A stretch of DNA of 64,000 nucleotides from Leptospirales bacterium. Its GTDB lineage: Bacteria > Spirochaetota > Leptospiria > Leptospirales > Leptospiraceae. The notes beneath the pieces were generated by a model that had not been told where the DNA came from, searched no databases, and saw nothing but the letters and a program-made list of their open reading frames with translations. Location: contig JAAFIR010000018.1 of the NCBI GenBank assembly GCA_013297885.1, forward strand, positions 1-64,000. Direction: 5' to 3'. This document shows, in pieces, positions 53,858 to 63,600 of the stretch. The number at the start of each line of letters is the position of its first letter. Position 1 is the stretch's first letter. Position numbers and translations under genes: made by a program.

Positions 53858-54997
53858 TCATTTCTTAAAAACAACACAACGATTACTGTTTGTGCCTTTT
53901 TCATTATTATCAGCACCCCAACAATTGGACAGTTTTGTAAATTTTTGTGTGTTGATAAATGTGGTTTCGTATCTAAGTCCAGTGTTATTAGAAGCCTTAA
54001 CAACAAATTCATCAAGTGGAATTATTTTTTTTCCTTGTGTAACTTCACCAACTTCAATTACAGCATAAGAACCTTTTTTTAAAATACGATAAAATTCTTT
54101 AAGAGATAAATGAATAAAATTAGACCAATCAGAAACAGATGGTAAAATTGTAATATCTTGTTTTTCATTAATTCCCAAAAACCACATTCTTAACCAATTA
54201 TCTTTTAAATAATCAACTTTATCTAAAAATGGAGGTGAAGTAATTAACAAATCACAACTTGCACTTGTAATAGATTTTAAATTGCGACTGTCTTCGTTTG
54301 TAAATAAATTCTTCTTTGAAAATTCATGAAAGAATGGTGGAAGAGAATCTTTTAAACTTCTTCTAGCTTTACTTAAAATTCTTGATTTAATTTCTTTGTA
54401 TTCTGGTTTTTGATTTCGTTTTAAATTATTTCTATTTTGTGATTCAGGTGTAATGGAAATTTGAGGAAAAGTATATACAGAAAAAAATCCATCTGAATGA
54501 CCATGAAGTCTAGAAAGTGCAGTTAAACCTATATAATTTAAAACTGGATTATTTTCTTTTTTAATTATTTTTTTTAAATTTAAAATTTCTTTTAGAGTAT
54601 CTTTATGATAAAAAGGTGATAGATTTTTTTCATCCCAATCATTTATTTGAACTTTATCTGTTAAATCTATTTTACTAAGTTCTAATTCCATTTCTTTAAT
54701 AGTTGGAATATACTGGTTTGCTTTTGCGATGAATAATGAAAGAGGATTTATATCATTATGTATAGCTTTATGACCTAAGATATTTGCTTCAAGAGCTGTT
54801 GTTCCTCTTCCTCCAAATGGATCAAATACAGTCTTGTTTTTCCCGTCTAAGTATTGTTGCATAAAAAATGAGGGAAGTTCTGGTTTAAAACTAGCTCTAT
54901 AAGAAACTGCATAATGTAAAGAATGTGATTGTTTTTGTTTAGCAGTCCAAAATTCTTGAACTTGTAGTTTTTCTTTTGCTTGACTAATTTTAGACAT
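53858..54997 (-). CDS. Orphan DNA methyltransferase (N4-cytosine or N6-adenine type)
   Basis: The 379-residue protein has the SAM motif VFDPFGGRGTTALEA (57-71), then INPLSLFIAKAN, and the catalytic motif TSPPFLDKVDY (about 251-261; the TSPP form is typical of N4-cytosine enzymes). The order is motif I then IV. No restriction gene is next to it, so it appears to be an orphan. I cannot read its target from the sequence. It starts 146 bp from the divergent 55144 gene. Confidence 0.87.
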   Translation of the reverse strand: MSKISQAKEKLQVQEFWTAKQKQSHSLHYAVSYRASFKPELPSFFMQQYLDGKNKTVFDPFGGRGTTALEANILGHKAIHNDINPLSLFIAKANQYIPTIKEMELELSKIDLTDKVQINDWDEKNLSPFYHKDTLKEILNLKKIIKKENNPVLNYIGLTALSRLHGHSDGFFSVYTFPQISITPESQNRNNLKRNQKPEYKEIKSRILSKARRSLKDSLPPFFHEFSKKNLFTNEDSRNLKSITSASCDLLITSPPFLDKVDYLKDNWLRMWFLGINEKQDITILPSVSDWSNFIHLSLKEFYRILKKGSYAVIEVGEVTQGKKIIPLDEFVVKASNNTGLRYETTFINTQKFTKLSNCWGADNNEKGTNSNRCVVFKK

Positions 54998-55143
54998 CCA
55001 GTATAACCCTATATTTAAAATCGGTACGGTGGAAAATTAGAAGGGAAATTTTTTATTTTTGCATTTAAAATTCTATTGATTTTATGTAAAAGTAAAGAAA
55101 ATATAAATAGAGAAAGATTTTTTTCTGGTTAGGTAAGGTAAAA

Positions 55144-56898
55144 ATGTCAGAGTTTGATAAAACAAAAAAAAATATTGGTGCAGGAAATATGGATGATCTC
55201 CATCGCCAAGAAATGTATAATAAGTTTATTTCAGGTGGTGGAAAGGTCATTAAAGAAAAAGTTGAACAACCAGACCAAAATAAACCAAAATCAAAATCAT
55301 CAACAGAATCAAATAAAAGTTCCAGCTCTTCATCAAGTACAAGTGGTGGTAGTAAAAAATTTATTAATCGTGGTACTGGTGAATATTCTGATGATGATGA
55401 AAAATCTACAAAAACTTCCATCACTTCTATTGACTCTGAAATGGGAAGCTTTACTAATAAATTAATTATCAAATTTAAATGTTGGGCAAATGGTGTAACA
55501 AGTTTTGGTAAATCAGATGTCACACCAAAGTTTATGTCAGAATTAAACTTGGAATTAAAACAAGCATTTTTAGAATTTAAAATTGCAGGTAACGATATTT
55601 TATCAACAGGTTTTGGACCTAAAATCACAAAAGAGTTAGATAAATTTTCACCTTTGTATATCGAACTCATTGGAAGATTTCATAAATTGTATGATTCAGG
55701 AGAAATGAATGAATTATTACAAGACTACAATACTAACCCAGATTTGCCAGTGTCTTTAAATAGAATTGCAAGACCTATTTATTCAATTTTTAAAAAACTA
55801 TATTACCTTACCACTTATCAAGCTACTTATAGAAAAGGTTTATTAACTGCATATGATATATTGCAAAAATTAGAACATAAACCGGCTATAATTTATGCTA
55901 ATAGAAAGAAAAAAGTTAGTTCAGAAATTTCTACAATATTTGATAAACTTTTTGAAAAAATTTATCTTTTGATTATTAGAGCTGAAAATAAAAATATTCC
56001 AATGATTTCACTTTATATGGAAAATTTACTCGGAGTAATTGATGCTGAAAAACCTGGTAAACGAAAAGCAGGTGAACTTGTAGAAGAAAGCTCAGAAGAA
56101 CAAAATGTAGAAAAAGTAGATCAAACTCCAATTGAAGAAGTAAAACCCAAAAAAGAAGATACTGAACTTACTTATGGAAGAAAACTTTTATCTCAAGTAA
56201 GTGTTGATTTACTTAGAAGGAAATATGACCAAAGAAATGAATTAATTGAAATTCCTGATACTGATAAAGCATTATTAGCATATTTATTTTTCAGAGAATT
56301 TGATTATGAATATTCATTTGTTTTAACCACAAAAAAAATTATTGTTAAACCTTCGATGAACAATGGAAACAAAATTGACAACAAACAAAAACTACTTTCT
56401 ACTTATGAATTAAGTAGAGGTTGTATGGAACAATTTAAAATTTATGTAGATGTATTCAAAGAACAAAATACAAATAAAAATAATCCAGGTTCAAATTATA
56501 TTGAAGCTTCAAAAAAAGCTACAACACTTGAACAAAAAAGAGGACAACAATCTCGTAATGTCAGGATGGTAATTAAAGAATATATTGAAAAATCTTTTGA
56601 TTCGTTTAATATCTTGATTGAAGATATGAAAGGAAAAGCAGAAATTGTTGGAAACATGGATGAAATAATTACTTTTGATTCCATCGAATCAAAAAAAAGA
56701 CTTCATAAAAAAGCAGTAAAACAATGTATTATGGAATCTTTTTGTTATACTTATGCTCTTGCAAATAGATTAGTTGATGGTGGAGATCTTGCTGGTGGAG
56801 TTATAGAATTAAGCCAAGAAGAAATGCTTAGATCATTTGGTAAAGAAACTGCTGTTACTGAAGATACAAATCTTGGTGACGACACTTCAATGGCTTAA
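55144..56898 (+). CDS. Conserved-looking cytoplasmic protein, function unknown
   Basis: The 584 residues begin with a Ser/Lys-rich low-complexity region (about 35-105, including SSSSSSSTSGGSKK), followed by a largely helical body. A charged linker (about 300-340) divides it into two helical domains. Recognisable stretches include IARPIYSIFKKLYYLTTYQA and FREFDYEYSFVLTTKKIIVK. There is no signal peptide or membrane helix. I recall no family. It is followed 3 bases later by the nitrilase-like gene, so they form an operon. Confidence 0.75.
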   Translation: MSEFDKTKKNIGAGNMDDLHRQEMYNKFISGGGKVIKEKVEQPDQNKPKSKSSTESNKSSSSSSSTSGGSKKFINRGTGEYSDDDEKSTKTSITSIDSEMGSFTNKLIIKFKCWANGVTSFGKSDVTPKFMSELNLELKQAFLEFKIAGNDILSTGFGPKITKELDKFSPLYIELIGRFHKLYDSGEMNELLQDYNTNPDLPVSLNRIARPIYSIFKKLYYLTTYQATYRKGLLTAYDILQKLEHKPAIIYANRKKKVSSEISTIFDKLFEKIYLLIIRAENKNIPMISLYMENLLGVIDAEKPGKRKAGELVEESSEEQNVEKVDQTPIEEVKPKKEDTELTYGRKLLSQVSVDLLRRKYDQRNELIEIPDTDKALLAYLFFREFDYEYSFVLTTKKIIVKPSMNNGNKIDNKQKLLSTYELSRGCMEQFKIYVDVFKEQNTNKNNPGSNYIEASKKATTLEQKRGQQSRNVRMVIKEYIEKSFDSFNILIEDMKGKAEIVGNMDEIITFDSIESKKRLHKKAVKQCIMESFCYTYALANRLVDGGDLAGGVIELSQEEMLRSFGKETAVTEDTNLGDDTSMA

Positions 56899-56901
56899 TA
56901 A

Positions 56902-57633
56902 ATGAATCATTTTAAAATTACTTTATTACAAAAAAATTTAAACACTGAAATTTCGAAGGATTTAAAACAAAAAATTATTTCTCAAAAGTCTGATTTTTTA
57001 ATTCTATCATCACCATTTGGAATTTCTGAGTCTTCAAAACCAAAAGACATTGTTCAAAATTCAAAACAGAATGTTGATAAACTTTTAGAAATTTCAGAAT
57101 ATTACAAAGGTGTAATTATTGGTGGAGGAATGTTACGATCTGAAAATGGAAAAATTTTTCAATCTTGTCCACTAGTCCAAGACATTCAATTGATTGATTG
57201 GTATGATGCAAAATCTCCCGAAAAAATTCATGATTTGAAATTAGATAAATCTTTAGGAGATTCAATTTATATTTTAGGGAAAATTCGATTTGGTTTATGT
57301 ATTGGAGAAGAGTCCAGTGATGAAAAATTACTTTCTCATTTTCAAAAAGAAAAAATTGAACTAATTTTTAATCCTTTTTTTCAACCAAAAAACGAAGACT
57401 CTGAATACCTATCAGAACAAGATAAATATGCAAATCTTTCAGCAAAATACAGTCTCAATATTGTAAAAGTAAATCCAGTTGGCTCTTATCAAACAAAAGA
57501 ATTATCAGGAAGAAGTTTTCATTCAGGACCTTCTGGTATTAAATGGAAAGTTGCAGCATCAGAAAAAAATTTAGAGATTATTAAAACATTAAGTTTAACA
57601 TTAGTTGATTCAATTTTATCTTTTAAATCATAG
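56902..57633 (+). CDS. Nitrilase-like fold protein, probably inactive
   Basis: The 243 residues show the carbon-nitrogen-hydrolase topology: N-terminal FKITLLQKNL, a central strand with KIRFGLCIGEESSDE (Cys133) where the catalytic Cys is expected, and C-terminal LNIVKVNPVGSYQTKELSGR / SFHSGPSG. The N-terminal catalytic Glu (usually in a PE motif after the second strand) is replaced: the segment reads LILSSPFGIS. The Lys is not clearly placed. An amidase-fold protein without full catalytic residues is the best description. Confidence 0.6.
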   Translation: MNHFKITLLQKNLNTEISKDLKQKIISQKSDFLILSSPFGISESSKPKDIVQNSKQNVDKLLEISEYYKGVIIGGGMLRSENGKIFQSCPLVQDIQLIDWYDAKSPEKIHDLKLDKSLGDSIYILGKIRFGLCIGEESSDEKLLSHFQKEKIELIFNPFFQPKNEDSEYLSEQDKYANLSAKYSLNIVKVNPVGSYQTKELSGRSFHSGPSGIKWKVAASEKNLEIIKTLSLTLVDSILSFKS

Positions 57634-57754
57634 GCTTCTTAAAAAATTTCTTATTTATAAAATTTGTTCGATGTCTCTGTCTGGGATTTCAAAAGTATAA
57701 AGATTCAGAATTTTGAAGAATGGAACTCCCAGAACTATGTATCAGTAACTAGAT

Positions 57755-58705
57755 TTATTTTTTAAAAAACTTATATATTCTATAAATGATATAAATTCCA
57801 ATTATAAAAATGGATAGATATACAATTCCATAAGCGATGCTAAATATAAAATTTACAGCAGAAACAAATGCGTTATAAAAATTTGGAATTTGAAAACTAT
57901 CGTTTAATTCTTTTCCTTGAAAATTGATGGAAACTTTTGCCCAAGAAATTCTATCTTTTACTTTCCAAGTTTCAAGTTTTGCTTTGTCCAAATTATCTTC
58001 CGATAAAGCGAGTAAATCTTCTCTGTCTTTCCAATTTTTTACTTGTGCTGAACCCTCAGTTGCCGCAGAGCTTCTTCTTTTGGAACGGGAATTTTCTCGC
58101 TCAGTTTTGATTTTTTGTTCTTCAAAATATTCTGTCAAATCTTCGGTGCTTACATTTTCAGTTTCAATTTTTCCTAGTTTAGAAATTTCTAAAAGAGTTT
58201 CATAAAGTTTTCCAACAGGTGTTAAAACTTCAACTTGATAAGTTTCAAAATCGTTAAAGCTAGTTCCAGAATATTTTAAAATAGAATTTGGTTTTAATAC
58301 TTGTAAAAATTTTTCTCTAGTCTCAAGTGCATTTTTTACTTTCACTAGTAAATTTACTTTGTATTCAATTTGGCGAAGTTTGGATGATTCTGAAATAATG
58401 TCTAGTGGTTTGATTGGTGGTGTTTTTTTTGGGCTGAAATCAATATCTTCATATCCTGGTGGTGGTGTTGAAGTAATATCAGCAGATTTTTCACTTATAT
58501 TTTTATTTGAAGTTTTTAAAGCATATCCATCAACTAACTCTGATTCATCAGAATCTTTCTCAGCTGCCTTTTTATAATTAAACGATTTTTCTTCTTGTTT
58601 TGGTGCTTCTTTTTTGGAACAAAAAATTGAGAATAATAAAATGAGGATTAAAAATAATTTTGTAAAATTAAAATGAATTGCAGTATTAATAAATTTGATT
58701 TTCAT
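57755..58705 (-). CDS. DUF4349 lipoprotein
   Basis: The 316 residues have a lipoprotein signal with lipobox SIFC (Cys29). They carry a Pro/Ser-rich linker, then the DUF4349 core (RQIEYKVNLLVKVKNALETR and GKLYETLLEISKLGKIETEN), a coiled-coil-rich stretch and a final membrane helix (about 288-312). The two anchors would bracket a periplasmic domain. Known members sit in the bacterial envelope; function undefined. Confidence 0.82.
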   Translation of the reverse strand: MKIKFINTAIHFNFTKLFLILILLFSIFCSKKEAPKQEEKSFNYKKAAEKDSDESELVDGYALKTSNKNISEKSADITSTPPPGYEDIDFSPKKTPPIKPLDIISESSKLRQIEYKVNLLVKVKNALETREKFLQVLKPNSILKYSGTSFNDFETYQVEVLTPVGKLYETLLEISKLGKIETENVSTEDLTEYFEEQKIKTERENSRSKRRSSAATEGSAQVKNWKDREDLLALSEDNLDKAKLETWKVKDRISWAKVSINFQGKELNDSFQIPNFYNAFVSAVNFIFSIAYGIVYLSIFIIGIYIIYRIYKFFKK

Positions 58706-58882
58706 AAATAATTTTTTTTTTGAATGGTTAGAATTACAAGTAGAAATTATTTTTTTTAAGTTTAAAAAATTTCAAAAACTCTTTGTAAATAAAAATTTTT
58801 AAAAACTAAGTTTGTTTTTTTTTATGATACTTTTAACAGAAAAAAAGTTTATTCTTTTTTGATAAAGTTTTTATATTACTAA

Positions 58883-59050
58883 GCGAAAAGGATCGAAATG
58901 TTATCAAAAAATTGCAAATGCAATTTTTTGATAGAAATTGAGAGCCTGATTTTTTCTCACTTTTATTAAAATGAATTAACTATTTAATAACTGCTTCATA
59001 GTTAACAGTTCGCTAATCGATTCCAGCGATCAGTGAGAAAAAACTCGCCC
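58883..59050 (+). repeat. Dispersed two-hairpin element, copy E12
   Basis: GCGAAAAGGATCGAAATG is followed by hairpin 1 (TTATCAAAAAATTGC...GCAATTTTTTGATA), GAAATTGAGAGCCTGATTTT, and hairpin 2 (TTTTTCTCACT...AGTGAGAAAAA, with an inner TTAACTATT...AATAGTTAA-like pair), ending ACTCGCCC. The end faces narK's stop, 66 bp away. The remainder of 58706-59115 is AT-rich. Confidence 0.84.
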
Positions 59051-59115
59051 TCAACGTTTATAATCTAGTCTTTAAAATTAACTAAACAATTTTAAAACAG
59101 AAAAGAAAAAATTAA

Positions 59116-60330
59116 TTAAATAGCTTTTAACAACTCTTCATCTAAACCTGAAGATTTGGACCAAATAAATTTGTTAAAAAAGAATAATGCAATTGAACCA
59201 GTTATTCCAATTATTCCCATAAAAAATAATCCATACGTAAATGAACCAAGTGCAGACTTTAAAGAACCTAATAGATTTGGTACAAAAAATCCACCTAGTC
59301 CTCCAAATGCACCTACTAAACCTGTTACAATCCCAATATCTTTTTTAAATCTCAATGGAACTAATTGAAATACTGAACCATTTCCAATTCCAAAAAGAAC
59401 CATCAAAAAAATAAAAAGTGGAAGAATCAAACTAACATCTGGTAAAGTTGAAGCTCCAAATAAAGTTAAACCAATTAAAGCAAGAACAATGATTAATACA
59501 TTACTACCACCAAGTTTATCTGCTAAATATCCACCGATTGGTCGAATCATACTTGCACCAATAATACAATAAGCAGTGTAAACTCCAGTTGTAACTTTAC
59601 TTATTGAGTATTGGTCATGAAAGAAAATTGGTAAAAAGCTTGTGAGTCCAACAAATCCACCAAAAGTAATTGCATACAAAAAACAAAATAATAATGCATC
59701 TTGTGATTTCATGATTTGTAAATATTCTGAAATTTTTTTGTTTGACATTGTTCCCGGTTTGTCTTCTACAAAGTTATAAAAATAAACTAATACTATTGAT
59801 ATAATTAATAATGCTACTGCAAAAGGTGCGTGCCATCCAAATTTTAAAGCTATGGTAGGTGCAAATAAAGTTGCAAATACTGAACCACTATTGCCTGCTC
59901 CAGCAATTCCTAAAACTAATCCTTGGTACTTCTCTGGATACCATCTGCTTGCAAGTGGTAATGCCACAGCAAAACTGGATCCTGCCACACCTAAAAATAA
60001 TGCTATAATTACAATCTCTGGCATTGTTGTTCCGAATAACCAGCCCCATACTAATGGAATCATCGTGATTAGCATTCCATATAAACCAATTTTTCTGGAA
60101 CCAAATTTATCAGATAAAATTCCCATTGGAATTCTTAGTAAAGTTCCACCTAGTAACGGAATAGAAACTAATAACCCTTTTTGGGCAGGGTTTAAACCAA
60201 ACTCTTCAGAAATAAATACACCTAGTGCTGCTATAAGCATCCAGATCATAAAACTAAAATCAAAATATAAAAAGGAACCAACTAATGTTGGAAAATGTCC
60301 TGCTTTTAAAAACTCTTTAACTTTTGTCAT
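59116..60330 (-). CDS. narK: Nitrate/nitrite transporter (NarK/NasA family, MFS)
   Basis: The 404-residue protein has twelve membrane helices. GILSDKFGSRKIGLYGMLI is the MFS A-motif. The nitrate-signature-like segments VALPLASRWYPEKYQGLVLG / GIAGAGNSGSVFATLF and GFVGLTSFLPIFFHDQY are characteristic of NarK. Nitrate/nitrite uptake is therefore likely. It diverges from the nitrate reductase gene with a 278-bp shared regulatory region, and both presumably respond to the same regulator. Confidence 0.95.
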   Translation of the reverse strand: MTKVKEFLKAGHFPTLVGSFLYFDFSFMIWMLIAALGVFISEEFGLNPAQKGLLVSIPLLGGTLLRIPMGILSDKFGSRKIGLYGMLITMIPLVWGWLFGTTMPEIVIIALFLGVAGSSFAVALPLASRWYPEKYQGLVLGIAGAGNSGSVFATLFAPTIALKFGWHAPFAVALLIISIVLVYFYNFVEDKPGTMSNKKISEYLQIMKSQDALLFCFLYAITFGGFVGLTSFLPIFFHDQYSISKVTTGVYTAYCIIGASMIRPIGGYLADKLGGSNVLIIVLALIGLTLFGASTLPDVSLILPLFIFLMVLFGIGNGSVFQLVPLRFKKDIGIVTGLVGAFGGLGGFFVPNLLGSLKSALGSFTYGLFFMGIIGITGSIALFFFNKFIWSKSSGLDEELLKAI

Positions 60331-60552
60331 AACAATTAACCTACTTATTAATTACTTAGCACAAACCGTACCAACTTTTATAAAGATAAAAATATTAGAA
60401 TGCAAAAGATAATATTATGATTAATTAATTTTTCCGTTTAATATTGATTAAGTGGATATAATTCCATATTGAGCTATATTTTTAAGAATTATTCAAATTT
60501 GTGAATTATTTTTTTATTTTTAATACAAGATGAATAAATAATTCTTTTTAAT

Positions 60553-60600
60553 CATAAATAATCAAATTTAATTATGTAATAGGTATGCTTTTTGCCTATT
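60553..60600. promoter_or_regulatory. Palindromes in the narK/nasA divergent promoter region
   Basis: CATAAATAA...TTAATTATG (60553-60576; 9-bp arms with one mismatch) and AATAGG...CCTATT (60578-60600) lie in tandem just before the nitrate reductase ATG. The first looks like a dyad operator; the second may form a leader hairpin. The sequence does not name the regulator. No FNR-type TTGAT-N4-ATCAA site is visible. Confidence 0.45.
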
Positions 60601-60608
60601 AATACTTA

Positions 60609-63600
60609 ATGGAAATTAAAGAAATGTTTCAAACTACCTGTCCTTATTGTGGTGTTGGTTGTGGTGTTATTGTTGAAAAAAACAATTTAAACGAGCTAAA
60701 AGTCTCTGGTGATGAAAGCTACCCATCAAATAAAGGTGCCTTATGTTCTAAAGGTTTAAATTTACATTACGTGGCAAGTGATTATTCAGATAGAATTCTT
60801 TATCCAATGCAAAGAAAAAATCGAAATGATGGGCTAACCAGAGTTAGTTGGAATTCAGCTTTAGATCAAATTGCAAATAAATTTAAAGAATCAATTAAAA
60901 ATTTTGGTCCAGACTCTGTTGGATTTTATGTATCTGGGCAGTTACTCACAGAAGAATATTATATTATAAATAAATTATTAAAAGGTTTTTTAAAAACAAA
61001 TAATATTGATACTAATTCAAGACTTTGTATGAGCTCTGCAGTTGTTGGATACAAAATGGCACTTGGTGAAGATTCAGTTCCTATTAATTATGAAGATTTA
61101 GATATTGCAGATTGTTTTTTAATTGCTGGAGCTAATCCAGCTTATTGTCATCCAGTTATTTTTCGAAGAATCGAAAAAAGAAAATTAGAAAATCCAGATT
61201 TTGTAAAAATGATTGTAATAGATCCAAGAAGAACTGATTCTTGTGAACTAGCTGATGTTCATTTACAATTAATTCCAGGAACAGATATTTATATTTTTCA
61301 TGCAATTGCAAGAATACTAATTGAAGAAGGAAAAATTGATTCTGAATTTGTAAAAAATCATACTGAAGGATTTGAAGAACTTAAAACAAAAGTTTTTGAA
61401 TTGAGTCTTGATGAAGTTGCAGAAATTTCAGGTGTTGAAAAAAAATTAATTATTGAAGCTGCAAAAATTATTGGTGATTCAAAAAGTTTTTTAACTCTTT
61501 GGGCAATGGGACTTAACCAAAGTGTAATTGGGGTAAATAAAAATTTAGCACTATTAAATCTTTCTTTAATCACAGGTCAAATTGGAAAACCTGGAAGTGG
61601 TCCATTTTCATTAACAGGACAACCAAATGCTATGGGTGGTCGTGAAGTTGGTGGCTTAAGCAATTTACTTCCAGCACATAGAAATTTGGCAGATCCTAAA
61701 CACAGAGATGAAGTAGCAAAATTTTGGAATGTGAGTTCTCTCAATGAAAAACCCGGTTACACAGCAGTTGAAATGTTTGAAAATCTAGATTCAGGAAAAA
61801 TGAAAGTAATCTGGATTGCTTGTACAAATCCAACTGTAAGTATGCCTGATGTTAGAATGGTGGAAGCAGCACTAAAAAAAGCTGAACTAGTTATTGTTCA
61901 AGATATTTCTATGAATTCATCTGTAATACCTTTTGCAGATTTTGTATTACCTGCTGCTGGTTGGATTGAAAAACAAGGTACAATGACAAATTCTGAAAGA
62001 AGAATTTCTTATTTACCCAAAATTATAGATCCACCTGAAGAAGCAAAAGCAGATACTTGGATTATTCGAGAATTTGCAAAAAAAATGGGCTTTGAAAATT
62101 CGTTTAATTATAAAGATGAAGAAGAAGTATTTTTAGAACATGCTCGTTTAACAAAAAATACGAATATAGATATTTCAGCATTAAATTATAATATTTTAAA
62201 ATCTGAAAGATCTATTCAATGGCCTTTTCCAGAAAAAAATCACCAAGGTACAAAAAGATTATTCACAGATGGAAAATTTTACAGACCAAATGGTTTAGCA
62301 AAAATTCACGCTGTGGATGCCAAAGATCCTTCTGAAATTGCAACTGAAAAGTTACCATTTATTTTAACAACAGGTAGAATCAGAGACCAGTGGCATACTA
62401 TGACAAAAACTGCTAAAGTCCAAAAATTAATGGAACATAGACCAGAACCTTTTGTAGAAATTCATCCTGAAGATGCAGAAAATTTGAAGATTAATGAATC
62501 TGATATTGTTGAATTAAAAAATGAACGTGGTAATGTAAAAGTTCGTGCAAAAATTAGTTCTGAGATCAGAAAAAAAACTTTATTTATGCCAATGCATTGG
62601 GGAAAAAAATTAGACAGAGATGATGGTAGAGTAAACAATTTAACTAGTAGTAATTTTGATCCAATGTCAAAACAACCTGGTTTTAAAATTTCAGCAGTTA
62701 GTTTGGAATTGTATAAAAAGAAAAAAGAAAAAATATTAATTATCGGTGGAGGTAATGGAACTTTAGCATTTGTAAAAAAATATAGAAAGTTAAACAAAGA
62801 AGATGATATCCAAATCATATGTAAAGAACCATTTGCTTTTTATAACCGTGTGCTGTTGCCTGAATATATTGGTGGAGAAAAAAAATTAGATGAATTATTT
62901 CAAACCCAAAAAGATGAAATTGATTCTTGGAATTTAAAAATTGAATCAGACACATTAGTTGAAAAAATTTTTGCTAAAGAAAAAAAAGTTTTAACAAATA
63001 AAGAAAAGTTTTTTGATTATGATAAATTAATAATCGCTACTGGAAGTTCTCCAAGTATTCCTAAAAATTTCTCTAAAGATATGTATGGTGTATTTAGTTT
63101 AAGATCTGAAGCAGATGCAAAAAAAATAAAAGGTTTTTTTGTTCCGAACTCAAATGCAATTATAGTAGGAGGTGGGCTTGTTGGACTTGAGCTTGCTGGT
63201 GCATTAAAAAGTCAAAAAGTGGATGTAACTCTGCTTGTTCGAGGTAACAAACTAATGGCTAAACAATTGGATGATATTGCTGCTGAAATTTTAAAACAAG
63301 AAATTTTAGAAAGAGGAATTGAAATTAAATTTGGAGTTGAAATAAAAAGTTTTAAAGGCAATGATCGAATTTCTACATTAAAACTTTCAGATGGAACTGA
63401 ACTTTCACCCGATGGAATCATTTTTGCAACTGGAACTACACCAAATATTCATCTAGGTTTTGATGCTGGACTCAAATGTAATGAGGGAATTTTAGTAAAT
63501 TCTTGGATGCAAACATCCGACCCTAATATTTATTCTATTGGTGAAGCAGCAGAACATCATACAGGTCTTTATGGAACAACTGCTGCAACAGAAGAACAAG

